Shown here: positions 5,981 to 12,542 of the stretch, one piece after another
Layout: each line of letters begins with the position of its first letter
How positions within the stretch are numbered: position 1 is the first letter of the stretch
Assembly (NCBI GenBank): GCA_025464795.1
Contig: JAODNB010000226.1
Span: forward strand, 1-13,477
Direction: 5' to 3'
Source of the DNA: Frankiales bacterium
GTDB taxonomy: Bacteria; Actinomycetota; Actinomycetes; Mycobacteriales; SCTD01
DNA length: 13,477 bases
The notes under the pieces: model-generated
Seen by the model: only the letters and a program-made list of their open reading frames with translations
Told to the model about the DNA's origin: nothing
Database searches by the model: none
Translations under genes and position numbers: made by a program

Positions 5981-8317
5981 GTGACTGCTCAAACCGTGAC
6001 GTCGCCTGAAGGCGCGCCCTCGGGCGCCCGCAAGCGGATCGGTGAGGTCCTGGTCGCCCAGGGCCTGCTGACTGCGGAGCAGCTCGCTGACGCTCTTGCC
6101 GCCCAGCGGGACGTCGCCCCCGGTCAGCAGCGCAAGCGCCTGGGCTCCGTCGTCATCGACCTCGGGCTCGCCACCGAGCGCCAGGTCGCTGAAGCCCTCG
6201 CCGTGGCCCTGGGGCTGGAGCTGGTGGACCTCGGTCGGGTCATGGTGGTGCCGGAGCACGTCCGGCTGCTGCCGCGTGCGGTCGCCGAGCGGAGCGGCAT
6301 CATCGTCCTCGAGAAGGAGGGGACCAAGCTCAAGGTCGCCACCTCCGACCCGACCAACATCGTCGCCCTGGACGACGTCCGCCTCTACACCGGCGCGACG
6401 GAGCTGATGCTGCTGGTCGCGACCGACAGCCAGGTCCGCGACCACCTCGGGCGGGCCTGGTCGCTGTCGGAGGACAGCGACAACATGAGCACCCTCTTCG
6501 AGGGGCTCGACCAGGACGACGAGCGCACGAACGAGGACATCTCGCAGCAGGCGGTCGAGGCCGCACCGATCGTGCGCCTCATCGACGTCGTGCTCGCGGA
6601 TGCCGTACGGGCCCGCGCCTCCGACGTCCACATCGAGCCGCAGGCCCACGAGCTGCGCATCCGCTACCGCGTGGACGGTCTCTTGCGGGACGTCATGACC
6701 GTTCCGAAGAACGCCACCTCCGCTGCGGTCAGCCGCGTCAAGATCGTGTCCGGGCTGGACATCGCGGAGCGGCGTCGACCGCAGGACGGCCGCGCGAAGC
6801 TCACCGTCGACGGGCTGACCGTCGAGGCTCGCGTCTCGACACTGCCCACCCTGCACGGGGAGAAGGTCGTCATCCGACTGCTGCCCCGAGCCGAGAACGT
6901 GCCGCTGCTGACCAAGACCGGCATGACGCAGGTCCAGCTGGAGCTCATCGGCTCGGCCCTGACGCAGAGCCAAGGCCTGGTCCTCATCACGGGCCCCACC
7001 GGGTCCGGCAAGACCAACACCCTGTACGCCGCCATCCAGCAGGTCAGCACCCCCGACCGCAACATCGTCACGCTCGAGGACCCCGTCGAGGTCCAGGTAG
7101 CCGGCATCACGCAGGTCCAGGTCCACGAGCGGTCAGGCATGACGTTCGCGCGGGGACTGCGCAGCATCCTGCGCCAGGACCCTGACATCGTCCTCGTCGG
7201 TGAGGTCCGTGACCAGGAGACCGCCGAGCTGGCGCTCCAGGCCTCCCTGACGGGTCACCTCGTGCTCACCACGCTGCACACGAACGACGCGGTCAGCGCC
7301 ATCACCCGCCTCGTGGAGATGGGCGTCGAGCCCTTCCTCGTCGCTTCCTCGCTGACGCTCGTGGTGGCTCAGCGACTCGTCCGTCGCCCCTGCGCTGCCT
7401 GCGCGGCCGAGTACACGCCTTCTGCGCGCACCCTCGCTCTGCTCGGCCTCGTCGACGCGGACCTCAGCGGCGCCACCCCTCGTCGGGGCAAGGGCTGCGC
7501 GGAGTGCGGTGGCACCGGCTACCGAGGCCGTACCGGCGTGTTCGAGGTGCTGCCGGTCAACGCGGCGCTTCGCAAGGTGCTGCTCACGACGCCGACTGAA
7601 GCCGCGATCGGTGCAGCCGCTCGCGAGCACGGCATGACCACGCTGCGCGCGGCAGCCCTGGGCGCAGCCTTCCGCGGCGAGACCACCTTCGAGGAGGTCC
7701 TGCGCGCTACCCACATCGACACGGTCAGCGGCCCCCGGTGCCCCACGTGCGCCCGGGCCCTTGCCGACGACATGGTCTGCTGCCCCTGGGACGGGGCGCT
7801 CCTCGGACGCAACCGCTGTTCCGGGTGTGACAGGCAGATGGACGGCGAGTGGGCGGTCTGCCCGTGGTGTCGGACGGCTGTCCCCGGGTTCGAGGAGAAC
7901 AGCGCCGCGAAGCCAGCGCAGGCCCTGCCGCGACTGCTCGTCATCGACGACGATCAGAGCGTCTGCGCGTTCGTGGCTGCCGCCCTGGCCGGCACTGCCG
8001 ACGTCACGCAGGCACTGACCTCGGAGCAGGGCCTCAACCTGCTGGGTACGCAGGACTTCGACGGGATCCTCGTCGACAACGGACTGCCGGACCTGTCGGG
8101 AGTCGAGTTCATCCGGCTCGTCAGGTCGGACCCGAAGACGCTCACCCTTCCCATCGTGCTGTTCACCGGCGCCTCGTCGCTGGAGGTCGAGCGGGACGCC
8201 CGCAACGCGGGAGCAGACGACTTCCTGGCGAAGCCGGTGGAGCCGGTGCTGCTCGAGGAGCACGTCCTCACGCTGCTGGCCCGTGAGACCCGTTCGCTGC
8301 CGACAGCGGCGGTCTAA
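5981..8317 (+). CDS. PilB/GspE-type ATPase fused to a double zinc ribbon and receiver (REC) domain
   Basis: A 778-residue secretion/type IV pilus assembly ATPase with an added C-terminus. Residues 19-42 and 53-76 are two MshEN-like motifs (RIGEVLVAQGLLTAEQLADA; RLGSVVIDLGLATERQVAEA), the type that binds cyclic-di-GMP. The ATPase core has the DVHIEP and RYRVDG segments, Walker A GPTGSGKT (338-345), Walker B with Glu408 (DIVLVGEVRD), the TLHTND histidine box, and the PilB zinc-binding cysteines 471/474 and 506/509. Residues 587-630 form a double zinc ribbon: CPTC, CPWD, CSGC and CPWC, one cysteine being Asp604. Residues about 650-770 are a receiver domain with acidic Asp656-658, phospho-acceptor Asp699, Thr729 and Lys751 all present. 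Ordinary PilB ends near residue 570. It should power pilus or pseudopilus assembly at the inner membrane face, but no pilin, PilC, PilT or PilM gene is in the window. Confidence 0.95.
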   Translation: MTAQTVTSPEGAPSGARKRIGEVLVAQGLLTAEQLADALAAQRDVAPGQQRKRLGSVVIDLGLATERQVAEALAVALGLELVDLGRVMVVPEHVRLLPRAVAERSGIIVLEKEGTKLKVATSDPTNIVALDDVRLYTGATELMLLVATDSQVRDHLGRAWSLSEDSDNMSTLFEGLDQDDERTNEDISQQAVEAAPIVRLIDVVLADAVRARASDVHIEPQAHELRIRYRVDGLLRDVMTVPKNATSAAVSRVKIVSGLDIAERRRPQDGRAKLTVDGLTVEARVSTLPTLHGEKVVIRLLPRAENVPLLTKTGMTQVQLELIGSALTQSQGLVLITGPTGSGKTNTLYAAIQQVSTPDRNIVTLEDPVEVQVAGITQVQVHERSGMTFARGLRSILRQDPDIVLVGEVRDQETAELALQASLTGHLVLTTLHTNDAVSAITRLVEMGVEPFLVASSLTLVVAQRLVRRPCAACAAEYTPSARTLALLGLVDADLSGATPRRGKGCAECGGTGYRGRTGVFEVLPVNAALRKVLLTTPTEAAIGAAAREHGMTTLRAAALGAAFRGETTFEEVLRATHIDTVSGPRCPTCARALADDMVCCPWDGALLGRNRCSGCDRQMDGEWAVCPWCRTAVPGFEENSAAKPAQALPRLLVIDDDQSVCAFVAAALAGTADVTQALTSEQGLNLLGTQDFDGILVDNGLPDLSGVEFIRLVRSDPKTLTLPIVLFTGASSLEVERDARNAGADDFLAKPVEPVLLEEHVLTLLARETRSLPTAAV

Positions 8318-8320
8318 CCT
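8315..8320 (+). promoter_or_regulatory. -10 box (TAACCT) for a leaderless hydrolase transcript, overlapping the ATPase stop
   Basis: TAACCT ends 6 bases before the GTG at 8327. Its first three bases are the TAA stop codon of the PilB-type gene. The spacing fits transcription starting at the GTG, and no properly spaced Shine-Dalgarno sequence is present. Confidence 0.45.
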
Positions 8321-8326
8321 CGAGGC

Positions 8327-9154
8327 GTGGCACTGACCCGCCGATCCGCCCTGCTGGCCCTGCTGGCCGCCGCGTGCGGCCGGACGGGTCCCAGGCCGAA
8401 GGTGGTGAACGGGACGAAGCGGCTGCGCGAGTCCTACGGCACGACAGCCCGGCAGCGCGGCGAGTGGTGGGTGCCGGCCGAGACCGGGCCGCTGCCCCTG
8501 GTCGTGCTGGTCCACGGCGGCTACTGGCGCGACAGCTACGACCTGACGCTCGAGGACGCCGTCGCCGCCGACCTCGCCGGTCGCGGGTACCTCGTGTGGA
8601 ACGTCGACTACGCCCCGTCGAACGTGCCGTGGCCGGCCACGCTGACCGACGCGGCGGCGGCGTACGACTTCGCCTTCCGTGGGGCGTTCAGCTCGCGCGT
8701 CGACCGCTCCCGGGTCGCTGTCGTCGGGCACTCCGCCGGCGGGCACCTCGCACTCTGGCTCGCCTCGCGCGGCCGCCTCCCCGCCGGCGCGCCCGGAGCC
8801 GGCGACCACGTCGCGCCCGCGCTGGCAGTGCCCCAGGCGCCGGTGGCCTCCTTCGTGAACGCCTCGCGGTTGCGCCTCGGGGGAGGTGCTGTCGACGCCC
8901 TGCTCGGTGGGACTCCCTCGGAGGTCCCGGACCGCGAGCAGGTCGCCGATCCGCTGGTGCTGGCCCCTTCCGGGGTGCGCACCGTGATCGTCCACGGGAC
9001 CTCGGACGACATCGTGCCGATCTCCCAGAGCGAGGACTACCTGGCCGTCGCCCGCGAGTGCACTCTGGTCAAGGTCGCGGGCGGCCACTTCGAGCACCTC
9101 GACCCGACGTCCGAGGCCTGCGCCGAGCTCCGCAAGGCCCTCGCCACCCTCTGA
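8327..9154 (+). CDS. Exported alpha/beta hydrolase (esterase, BD-FAE-like)
   Basis: A 275-residue serine hydrolase. The oxyanion motif HGGYW (63-67) and nucleophile GHSAGG (Ser136) are typical of the carboxylesterase/kynurenine-formamidase-like group. The triad is completed by Asp227 or Asp228 (SDDIVP) and His254 (GGHFEHLDP). The N-terminus MALTRRSALLALLAAACG has a twin arginine, a hydrophobic core and a cysteine after AAA, so a Tat-type signal with a relaxed lipobox (Cys17) is possible. That would make it a surface lipoprotein or secreted enzyme. The substrate is unknown; small acyl esters or amides are likely. The GTG start lies 9 bp after the PilB-type stop but has its own candidate -10 box, so it need not belong to that operon. 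It converges with azlD, and the two stop codons lie in one hairpin. Confidence 0.9.
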   Translation: MALTRRSALLALLAAACGRTGPRPKVVNGTKRLRESYGTTARQRGEWWVPAETGPLPLVVLVHGGYWRDSYDLTLEDAVAADLAGRGYLVWNVDYAPSNVPWPATLTDAAAAYDFAFRGAFSSRVDRSRVAVVGHSAGGHLALWLASRGRLPAGAPGAGDHVAPALAVPQAPVASFVNASRLRLGGGAVDALLGGTPSEVPDREQVADPLVLAPSGVRTVIVHGTSDDIVPISQSEDYLAVARECTLVKVAGGHFEHLDPTSEACAELRKALATL

Positions 9155-9173
9155 CCCCCCGCGGGTCAGAGGG
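9147..9173. terminator. Bidirectional hairpin terminator between convergent hydrolase and azlD genes
   Basis: CCCTCTGACCC (9147-9157), loop CCCGC (9158-9162), GGGTCAGAGGG (9163-9173): a perfect 11-bp stem with a 5-base loop. The left arm holds the hydrolase TGA (9152-9154) and the right arm holds the azlD TGA read on the minus strand (9166-9168). No T-run follows on either side, as is common for actinobacterial terminators. Confidence 0.8.
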
Positions 9174-9465
9174 CGCGGACGGCAGCGGCAGCGGCGGCGG
9201 CCACGACGATGACGACCAGGAACGGCAGCCTGCGCCACAGGCAGACAGCCCCCGCCGCCAGGCCGACCACCCTGGCATCGACGGTCAGGGTCGTACCGGC
9301 CGCGAACACCTGGACGACCACGAGGGCGGCGAGCAGCGCGACGGGCGTCAGGGTCGCGGCGGTCCGCACCACGGGCCGGTCGAGCAGGCTCGCGGGGGCG
9401 AACCAGCCGGAGGCCTTGAAGCCGTAGCAGCCCGCAGCGGTCAGCAGCACCGCGGTCCAGATCAC
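9166..9465 (-). CDS. azlD: AzlD-family branched-chain amino acid exporter small subunit
   Basis: A 99-residue membrane protein with about four hydrophobic helices: IWTAVLLTAAGCYGFKASGW, a middle pair around TAATLTPVALLAALVVVQVF, and the C-terminal LPFLVVIVVAAAAAAAVRAL. Length, the early G-C-Y-x-F-K motif and position immediately after azlC identify it as AzlD, partner of AzlC in the two-component exporter of branched-chain amino acids (4-azaleucine resistance in Bacillus). The GTG start at 9465 overlaps the azlC stop as GTGA, so translation is coupled. The frame is open further upstream but would run across azlC in another frame. Its stop lies in the right arm of the shared hairpin. Confidence 0.9.
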   Translation of the reverse strand: MIWTAVLLTAAGCYGFKASGWFAPASLLDRPVVRTAATLTPVALLAALVVVQVFAAGTTLTVDARVVGLAAGAVCLWRRLPFLVVIVVAAAAAAAVRAL

Positions 9466-10070
9466 CGGCGGACCAGCCGTGGCAGCACGGCAAGGGCAGC
9501 GATCAGCACAGGGACCCCCGCCGGGGTCAGCGGCACCGCGATCAGCGCGAGCAACGCGCCACCCAGGGCCACCGGCCAGGCCTCTCGCAGCCGCGGCCAC
9601 AGCAGACCCAGGAAGGCTGCGCCGACAGCGGCATCCAGCCCGAGGGCGTGGGTGTCGACCGAGGCGGCACCGGCCGCACCGGCGAGGGTCATCAGGTTCC
9701 ACATCACGTAGACGGTCAGCCCGGCGGACCAGAACCCCACTCCTGCAAGGGGTTTCGAGGAGGTGACCGACACGGCCGTGCTCTCGTCGATCGTGACCTG
9801 CGCGGCCAGGAGCTTGCGCTGGGGCGACATCGGGATGCGCTCGGCGAGGATGACGGCGTACATCGCGTTGCGCGTTCCCAGCAGCAGCGCGGTCGCCACA
9901 CCCGCTGCCGCGGACCCACCGGCACCGAGCACGCCGACGAGCGCGAACTGCGAGGCACCGGTGAAGATCAGCGAGGACATCGCGCACGCCTGAAGGACGG
10001 ACAGACCGGCAGCGGAGGCCGCGGCACCGAACGACAACCCGTACATGCCGACAGCGACGCCGAGGGCCAT
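9462..10070 (-). CDS. azlC: AzlC-family branched-chain amino acid exporter large subunit
   Basis: A 202-residue integral membrane protein with about five to six helices. Family features are the GLSVLQACAMSSLIFTGASQ stretch with F-T-G-A-S-Q-F, the LLLGTRNAMYAVILAERI segment, and the D-E-S-T motif. AzlC forms the main body of the AzlCD exporter for leucine, isoleucine and valine. The gene follows marR on the same strand and overlaps azlD by 4 bp. The start is uncertain. The ATG at 10070 lacks a good ribosome binding site and cuts the usual N-terminus short. In-frame upstream codons spell TETLRRG, typical of AzlC, back to a CTG at 10115 that overlaps the marR stop and has GAGGG 6 bases upstream. 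A 217-residue form from that CTG is plausible. No ATG, GTG or TTG lies between 10115 and 10070. Confidence 0.88.
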   Translation of the reverse strand: MALGVAVGMYGLSFGAAASAAGLSVLQACAMSSLIFTGASQFALVGVLGAGGSAAAGVATALLLGTRNAMYAVILAERIPMSPQRKLLAAQVTIDESTAVSVTSSKPLAGVGFWSAGLTVYVMWNLMTLAGAAGAASVDTHALGLDAAVGAAFLGLLWPRLREAWPVALGGALLALIAVPLTPAGVPVLIAALAVLPRLVRR

Positions 10071-10111
10071 GCCCCGCCGGAGAGTCTCCGTTCGGGTCTC
10101 CTCGGGCTGGG

Positions 10112-10615
10112 TCAGCGGACGCCCTCAGCCGCGCCGCAACCACCCTCGGGAAGCGGCCCGTGCTCGGTCATGAGCTTCAGCATCAGGTGCCTGAGCTGGT
10201 CCAGCTCCTCGGCATCCAGCCGCGAGGTGACGTGCTCGGACACACCGCGAAGGTGCGTCGGCGCAGCGGTCCGAAGCCGCGAGAGCCCGCCGTCGGTCAG
10301 CACGGCGTTCGTGCCGCGCGCGTCGTTCGGGCAAGCGGTCCGCTCCACGAGACCCTCGCGCTCGAGGCGGTCGACCAGGCGCGTGAGGCCGGACCGCGAG
10401 AGCAGCACCCGGTCCGCGAGGTCGGTCATCCGCAGCCGGCGCTCCGGAGCCTCGGCGAGCTGGAGCAGCACGTCGTAGGAGGGCAGCGGCAGGTCGTGCT
10501 CAGCCACGAGGTCGGCCTCGAGCTTGCGGGTGATCTGCGCATGCGCGCGCAGGAACGACCGCCAGGCACCGAGCTCCAGCTCGGTCAGGCCCGGGGTTGT
10601 CGCGGAGATCACCAC
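10112..10615 (-). CDS. MarR-family transcriptional regulator
   Basis: A 167-residue winged-helix regulator of standard MarR size. The helix-turn-helix runs from about residue 60 (RLRMTDLADRVLLSRSGLTR), with recognition helix SRSGLTRLVDRLEREGLV and wing CPNDARGTNAVLTDGG containing the conserved D-x-R. Flanking helices form the dimer interface. MarR proteins bind short palindromes as dimers and usually repress until a small ligand binds. Adjacent GTG codons at 10615 and 10612 compete as start; 10615 sits 6 bases after a TAGAAT -10 box, fitting a leaderless transcript. It heads an operon with azlC and azlD and is divergent from mcl across a 44-bp gap holding a perfect palindrome. It probably regulates itself, the exporter and the mcl operon; the ligand could be an amino acid or CoA-linked metabolite, but that is a guess. 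Confidence 0.93.
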   Translation of the reverse strand: MVISATTPGLTELELGAWRSFLRAHAQITRKLEADLVAEHDLPLPSYDVLLQLAEAPERRLRMTDLADRVLLSRSGLTRLVDRLEREGLVERTACPNDARGTNAVLTDGGLSRLRTAAPTHLRGVSEHVTSRLDAEELDQLRHLMLKLMTEHGPLPEGGCGAAEGVR

Positions 10616-10621
10616 GCACCG

Positions 10622-10627
10622 ATTCTA
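10622..10627 (-). promoter_or_regulatory. -10 box (TAGAAT) of a leaderless marR promoter
   Basis: Read on the minus strand, TAGAAT is a near-consensus -10 hexamer. Six bases separate it from the GTG at 10615, so transcription should begin at the start codon. The 14-bp palindrome abuts it on the upstream side and would occupy the -10/-35 spacer. Confidence 0.65.
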
Positions 10628-10641
10628 GTTGCTCGAGCAAC
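10628..10641. promoter_or_regulatory. Perfect 14-bp palindrome, probable MarR operator
   Basis: GTTGCTCGAGCAAC is fully self-complementary and lies between the divergent marR and mcl starts. TTGC...GCAA half-sites are typical of MarR-family operators. It touches the marR -10 box and covers the area where the mcl -35 would lie, so one bound dimer could block both promoters. The assignment to this MarR protein is inference from position. Confidence 0.75.
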
Positions 10642-10647
10642 ACTCGG

Positions 10648-10653
10648 TACCGT
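10648..10653 (+). promoter_or_regulatory. -10 box (TACCGT) of a leaderless mcl promoter
   Basis: TACCGT matches TAnnnT and ends 6 bases before the GTG at 10660, the same geometry as the divergent marR promoter. No Shine-Dalgarno sequence precedes the GTG. The palindrome lies 6 bases upstream of the box. Confidence 0.55.
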
Positions 10654-10659
10654 TTCACC

Positions 10660-11706
10660 GTGCGCCCCTCCAAGGACTTCTTCCGCCCGCTTGCCGTCGG
10701 TGCTCCGGAGCCGCTCCGCGAGATCCCCTGGACCCCGTCGAGGATGATCCACTTCTTCGACCCCTCGAACGAGAAGATGGTCGCGAAGGTCCCGGACATC
10801 GCGACGAAGGTGGACGTGCTCCTCGGAAACCTCGAGGACGCCATCCAGGCCTCCAACAAGGAGGCAGCTCGCGCGGGCCTGGTGAAGGTGGCCCAGGGCT
10901 TCCAGGGACCAGCGGCGCTGTGGACCCGGGTCAACGACCTCGGCTCCCCGTGGGTCCTCGACGACCTCACGACGCTCGTCACTGAAGCCGGCGAGACGAT
11001 CGACGTCATCATGGTCCCGAAGGTCGAAGGGCCCGAGGACATCCACTACGTCGACCGCCTGCTCGCCCAGCTCGAGGCCAAGGCCCGCATCAGCCGTCCG
11101 CTGCAGATCCACGCGATCCTCGAGACCGCCCGAGGCGTGGCGAACGTCGAGGAGATCTGCGCCGCCAGCCCCCGCATGCAGGGCATCTCCCTCGGACCGG
11201 CCGATCTCGCAGCGAACCGCCGCATGAAGACCACCCGCGTCGGCGGCGGCCACCCCGGCTACCTCGTGCGGGAGGACCCGAGCGGCGACGAGACGGCGAC
11301 GCGCCAGACCTTCCAGCAGGACCTGTGGCACTACACGGTGGCGCGCATGGTCGATGCCTGCGCGATGAACGGGATCTACGCCTACTACGGCCCGTTCGGC
11401 GACATCAAGGACACCCTCGCCTGCGAGGACCAGTTCCGGAACGCCTACCTGCTCGGCTGTGTCGGCGCCTGGTCACTGCACCCTGTGCAGATCGACATCG
11501 CGAAAAAGGTCTTCTCCCCCGAGCCCGACGAGGTGAAGTGGGCCGCTCGGGTCGTCGAGGAGATGGGCGAGGACGGCCGCGGCGCCGTGATGATCGACGG
11601 CAAGATGCAGGACGACGCGACGTACAAGCAGTGCAAGGTCGTCCTCGAGCTCGCCCAGAAGCTCGCCGAGCGCGACCCCGAGCTTGCAACGGCGTACGGC
11701 CTGTGA
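10660..11706 (+). CDS. mcl: Malyl-CoA/beta-methylmalyl-CoA lyase, Chloroflexus type
   Basis: A 348-residue CoA-ester lyase of the CitE/HpcH TIM-barrel superfamily. It agrees throughout, from memory, with the Chloroflexus aurantiacus enzyme of the 3-hydroxypropionate bicycle: FFRPLAVGAPEPLREIP near the start, KTTRVGGGHP, QQDLWHYTVARMVD, YYGPFGDIKD, MIDGKMQDDAT and the final AYGL. That enzyme reversibly cleaves malyl-CoA to acetyl-CoA and glyoxylate, makes or cleaves beta-methylmalyl-CoA (propionyl-CoA plus glyoxylate), and cleaves citramalyl-CoA. Expected active-site residues are present: Glu59-Asp60 (NLEDA), Arg90, Glu155 (LETARG) and Asp182 (GPADL). The GTG start at 10660 gives the same length as the Chloroflexus enzyme; an in-frame ATG at 10597 would read through the palindrome and into marR. 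It is first in an operon with a CitE-like gene and a probable DUF6817 gene. Confidence 0.92.
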   Translation: MRPSKDFFRPLAVGAPEPLREIPWTPSRMIHFFDPSNEKMVAKVPDIATKVDVLLGNLEDAIQASNKEAARAGLVKVAQGFQGPAALWTRVNDLGSPWVLDDLTTLVTEAGETIDVIMVPKVEGPEDIHYVDRLLAQLEAKARISRPLQIHAILETARGVANVEEICAASPRMQGISLGPADLAANRRMKTTRVGGGHPGYLVREDPSGDETATRQTFQQDLWHYTVARMVDACAMNGIYAYYGPFGDIKDTLACEDQFRNAYLLGCVGAWSLHPVQIDIAKKVFSPEPDEVKWAARVVEEMGEDGRGAVMIDGKMQDDATYKQCKVVLELAQKLAERDPELATAYGL

Positions 11707-12542
11707 GCGCCGTCCTCCGGTCCGTCCTCTACATGCCCAGCAGCAACGAGCGGGCTCTGGAGAAGGCCAAGACGATCGCTGCTGACGCGATCATCTTCGA
11801 CCTCGAGGACGCGGTCGCCCCCGATGCGAAGGAGGCGGCCCGCAGCAACGCCGTCGCGGCGGCCACGTCGGGCGAGTACGGCACCAAGACGCTGACCATC
11901 CGCTGCAACGGGCTCGACACCCCTTGGGGCGCAAGCGATCTCGAGGCGGCGGCGAAGGCGAACCCGGACGCCATCGTCGTCCCGAAGGTCAGCGGGCTCG
12001 CCCACCTGGAGGCCATCACGGCCATCACGGGGGACACCCCGATCTGGGCGATGGTCGAGACCCCGGCGGCACTGTTCGCGATCCGCGAGATCTGCAGCTA
12101 CCCGCAGGTCGGCGCGCTGGTCATGGGCACCAACGACCTCGTGAAGGAGCTCCGCGCCTCGATGGTCGAGGGCCGTGGGCCGCTGCTTCCCCACCTCGCC
12201 CTCGCGCTGCTCGGCGCACGCGACGCCGGCAAGACCATCCTCGACGGCGTCTACAACGACGTGAAGAACGAGGCCGGGTTCCGGGCAGAGTGCTTGCAGG
12301 GCAAGGAGATGGGCTTCGACGGCAAGACCCTCATCCATCCCAACCAGGTCGACGTGACGAACGAGGTCTGGGCGCCTACCGAGGCCGAGGTCGAGCACGC
12401 CCGGAAGGTCATCGAGGCGTTCGCCGAGGCGGAGAGCTCCGGGAAGGGCGTCGTCACCGTCGACGGCCGCATGGTCGAGAACCTGCACCGCGACATCGCC
12501 CAGCGGGTCCTCGACACCGCCGAGGCGATCGCCGGGCTGTGA
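11703..12542 (+). CDS. CitE-like CoA-ester lyase or (S)-malyl-CoA thioesterase
   Basis: A 279-residue CitE-like protein with an intact active site: RSVLYMPSSN at the N-terminus, DLEDAV (33-38), Arg67 in IRCNGLDTPW, Glu119 (VETPAA), Asp145 (GTNDL), and HPNQVDVTNEVW near the C-terminus. Stand-alone CitE homologues of this length, with no citrate lyase alpha or gamma partner, act on malyl-CoA, citramalyl-CoA or related esters. Some, such as Rhodobacter Mcl2, are (S)-malyl-CoA thioesterases. The GTG start overlaps the mcl stop as GTGA, so the two enzymes are co-translated. One may form or split a malyl-type CoA ester and the other cleave or hydrolyse the product. Which reaction it performs cannot be decided from sequence. 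A degenerate paralogue lies at 425-1150. Confidence 0.9.
   Translation: MSAVLRSVLYMPSSNERALEKAKTIAADAIIFDLEDAVAPDAKEAARSNAVAAATSGEYGTKTLTIRCNGLDTPWGASDLEAAAKANPDAIVVPKVSGLAHLEAITAITGDTPIWAMVETPAALFAIREICSYPQVGALVMGTNDLVKELRASMVEGRGPLLPHLALALLGARDAGKTILDGVYNDVKNEAGFRAECLQGKEMGFDGKTLIHPNQVDVTNEVWAPTEAEVEHARKVIEAFAEAESSGKGVVTVDGRMVENLHRDIAQRVLDTAEAIAGL

Noticed and set aside
7739..7792. Possible broken zinc ribbon because CPWD lacks the fourth cysteine
   Set aside because: Zinc ribbons with a CPxDG half-site are common and Cys600/Cys601 are doubled, so Asp604 more likely reflects a normal variant than decay.
7133..9493. A 786-codon open frame on the minus strand opposite the PilB-type ATPase, hydrolase and azlD
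   Set aside because: Its translation is low-complexity Arg/Gly/Asp-rich with no family features, and it runs antisense to two well-recognised plus-strand genes. It is a by-product of high GC.
9466..10143. N-terminal extension of AzlD across the whole azlC gene
   Set aside because: The added sequence is Arg-rich and reads azlC in another frame; the true AzlD begins at the GTG overlapping the azlC stop.
10597..10659. Upstream in-frame ATG for the malyl-CoA lyase
   Set aside because: It would start inside marR and translate the palindrome and promoter region; the residues are unlike any lyase N-terminus, and GTG 10660 gives the expected 348 residues.
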